Positions 63,411-64,000 of a stretch of 64,000 bases of DNA are shown piece by piece (within the stretch, counting starts at the first letter, position 1; every line of letters begins with the position of its first letter). The position numbers were made by a program, and so were the translations under genes. The notes below the pieces were generated by a model. It did no database searches and was not told where the DNA came from. It was given only the letters and a program-made list of their open reading frames with translations. The stretch is taken from positions 31,474-95,473 of the IMG/VR virus record IMGVR_UViG_3300042448_001752; one strand, written 5' to 3'. The DNA is from a virus.

Positions 63411-64000
63411 TTGGAAAATTATTTAGAGGTGGGCCAAACACCACTTATCCCTATTGATATTGATGGAGTCATTATTTGGGGTAAGGCAGAATTTATGAAC
63501 CCATCAGGTTCTGTTAAAGACAGACCAATCAAAAACATTTTAACACGAGCGGTAGAGAATGGTTTATTATCCAAAGGAGGTACCGTTGTTGAAGCAACTA
63601 GTGGAAACGCAGGTATTTCATTTGCCATGTATTGTGCCGAAATGGGGTTTAAATGTGTTATTGTAATGCCATCTAACATGAGTGAAGAACGTAAAAAAAT
63701 GTTACGTCTATATGGTGCGGAACTTATTGAAGTTGGACCTGGTGATTTTGATTCTGCAATTAAATTAAGAGATGAGTTGGCAGAAAAAAATGGATGGTTT
63801 AATGGAAATCAATTTGCATCGCCTTGGAATATAGAGGCTCATAAAGAAGGGACAGGTGTTGAACTAATGTATCAGGCAATTAGTAATAAAATTAGACCAT
63901 CAGCATTTGTATTAGGAACTGGTACTGGTGGAACACTAATGGGGGCGGGAGAAACACTTAAAAATTTTTATTATGATATGGAAATTGTTGCGGTTGAACC
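63411..64000 (+). CDS. cysK: Cysteine synthase (O-acetylserine sulfhydrylase), N-terminal part, cut by window end
   Basis: A fold-type II PLP enzyme that makes cysteine from O-acetylserine and sulfide. The PLP lysine is Lys36 in NPSGSVKDRP; substrate loop EATSGNAGISFA (about 61-72); the cofactor-phosphate loop is GTGTGGTLMGAG (about 165-176); VGQTPLIPI opens the chain as in CysK. Only a TTG (63411) can start it: an in-frame stop lies at 63402 and the next ATG would remove the PLP lysine region's lead-in. The frame is open to the window edge with about 196 codons visible. In a phage this is an auxiliary metabolic gene; the reason is unknown. Confidence 0.88.
   Translation, partial: MENYLEVGQTPLIPIDIDGVIIWGKAEFMNPSGSVKDRPIKNILTRAVENGLLSKGGTVVEATSGNAGISFAMYCAEMGFKCVIVMPSNMSEERKKMLRLYGAELIEVGPGDFDSAIKLRDELAEKNGWFNGNQFASPWNIEAHKEGTGVELMYQAISNKIRPSAFVLGTGTGGTLMGAGETLKNFYYDMEIVAVE

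Noticed and set aside
63419-63679. Minus-strand frame over the cysteine synthase start
   Set aside because: The forward frame carries unmistakable PLP-enzyme motifs.
1-64000. tRNA genes, insertion sequences, integrase or attachment sites
   Set aside because: Gaps are short and none shows cloverleaf-like or terminal-inverted-repeat structure; no transposase or integrase motif was found.

Overview
This window is part of the genome of a large, AT-rich, T4-like contractile-tailed phage (myovirus). It carries T4-type tail genes (sheath, tube, gp25, gp6, a gp53/LysM-like protein, a gp26-like tail chaperone) and a T4-type replication set (gp32-like SSB, UvsX, 5'-3' exonuclease, gp41-like helicase, gp61-like primase, NrdA/NrdB). 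No head, terminase, tRNA, integrase or CRISPR gene is visible. Three things point to a Bacteroidota, probably flavobacterial, host: start codons follow A-rich leaders with no Shine-Dalgarno sequence; a fibre protein is built from SprB-like repeats, the repeat of flavobacterial gliding adhesins; and many virion proteins carry Thr- or Pro/Thr-rich linkers. The host assignment is inference.

Layout. 0-22.4 kb: tail module in order gp15-like sheath terminator, sheath, HAD phosphatase, tube, tail chaperone with a probable +1 frameshift extension, tape measure candidate, and baseplate/hub proteins of 1693, 108 and 2246 aa. 22.4-30.8 kb: replication and nucleotide module (SSB, UvsX, exonuclease, unknown, helicase, NrdB, NrdA), bracketed by two strong terminators and headed by a consensus-like TTGACA-17-TATACT promoter. 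30.8-55 kb: second structural module (gp25, gp6, a 1828-aa protein with internal membrane helices, several unknown wedge or fibre proteins, SprB-repeat adhesins, a glycosyltransferase and a collar/fibre protein). 55-59.6 kb: RuvC-like resolvase, then a leftward block with a 1164-aa Cys-rich and Pro/Thr-repeat protein and a 71-aa relative of fibre domains. 59.6-64 kb: primase, a ParB-like membrane protein, a PD-(D/E)XK nuclease, a run of small genes, and the start of a cysteine synthase gene cut by the window edge.

The best candidates for something new are four. (1) A motif, TATTTATA or TATTTATC, sits just upstream of 13 genes, in the orientation of the gene, on both strands; it marks mostly structural genes and is a candidate phage-specific late promoter. 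(2) A UUU-CGG site joins the tail chaperone to a 52-codon extension. (3) A surface-display set combines SprB-like adhesins, Pro/Thr-repeat fibres, Thr linkers (even in the sheath) and a phage glycosyltransferase placed among the fibre genes. (4) Oversized baseplate proteins carry an OmpA-like domain in one case and membrane helices in another. Several genes under 60 codons, including two on the minus strand, are also described. All family assignments come from reading the sequence; no database search was run.
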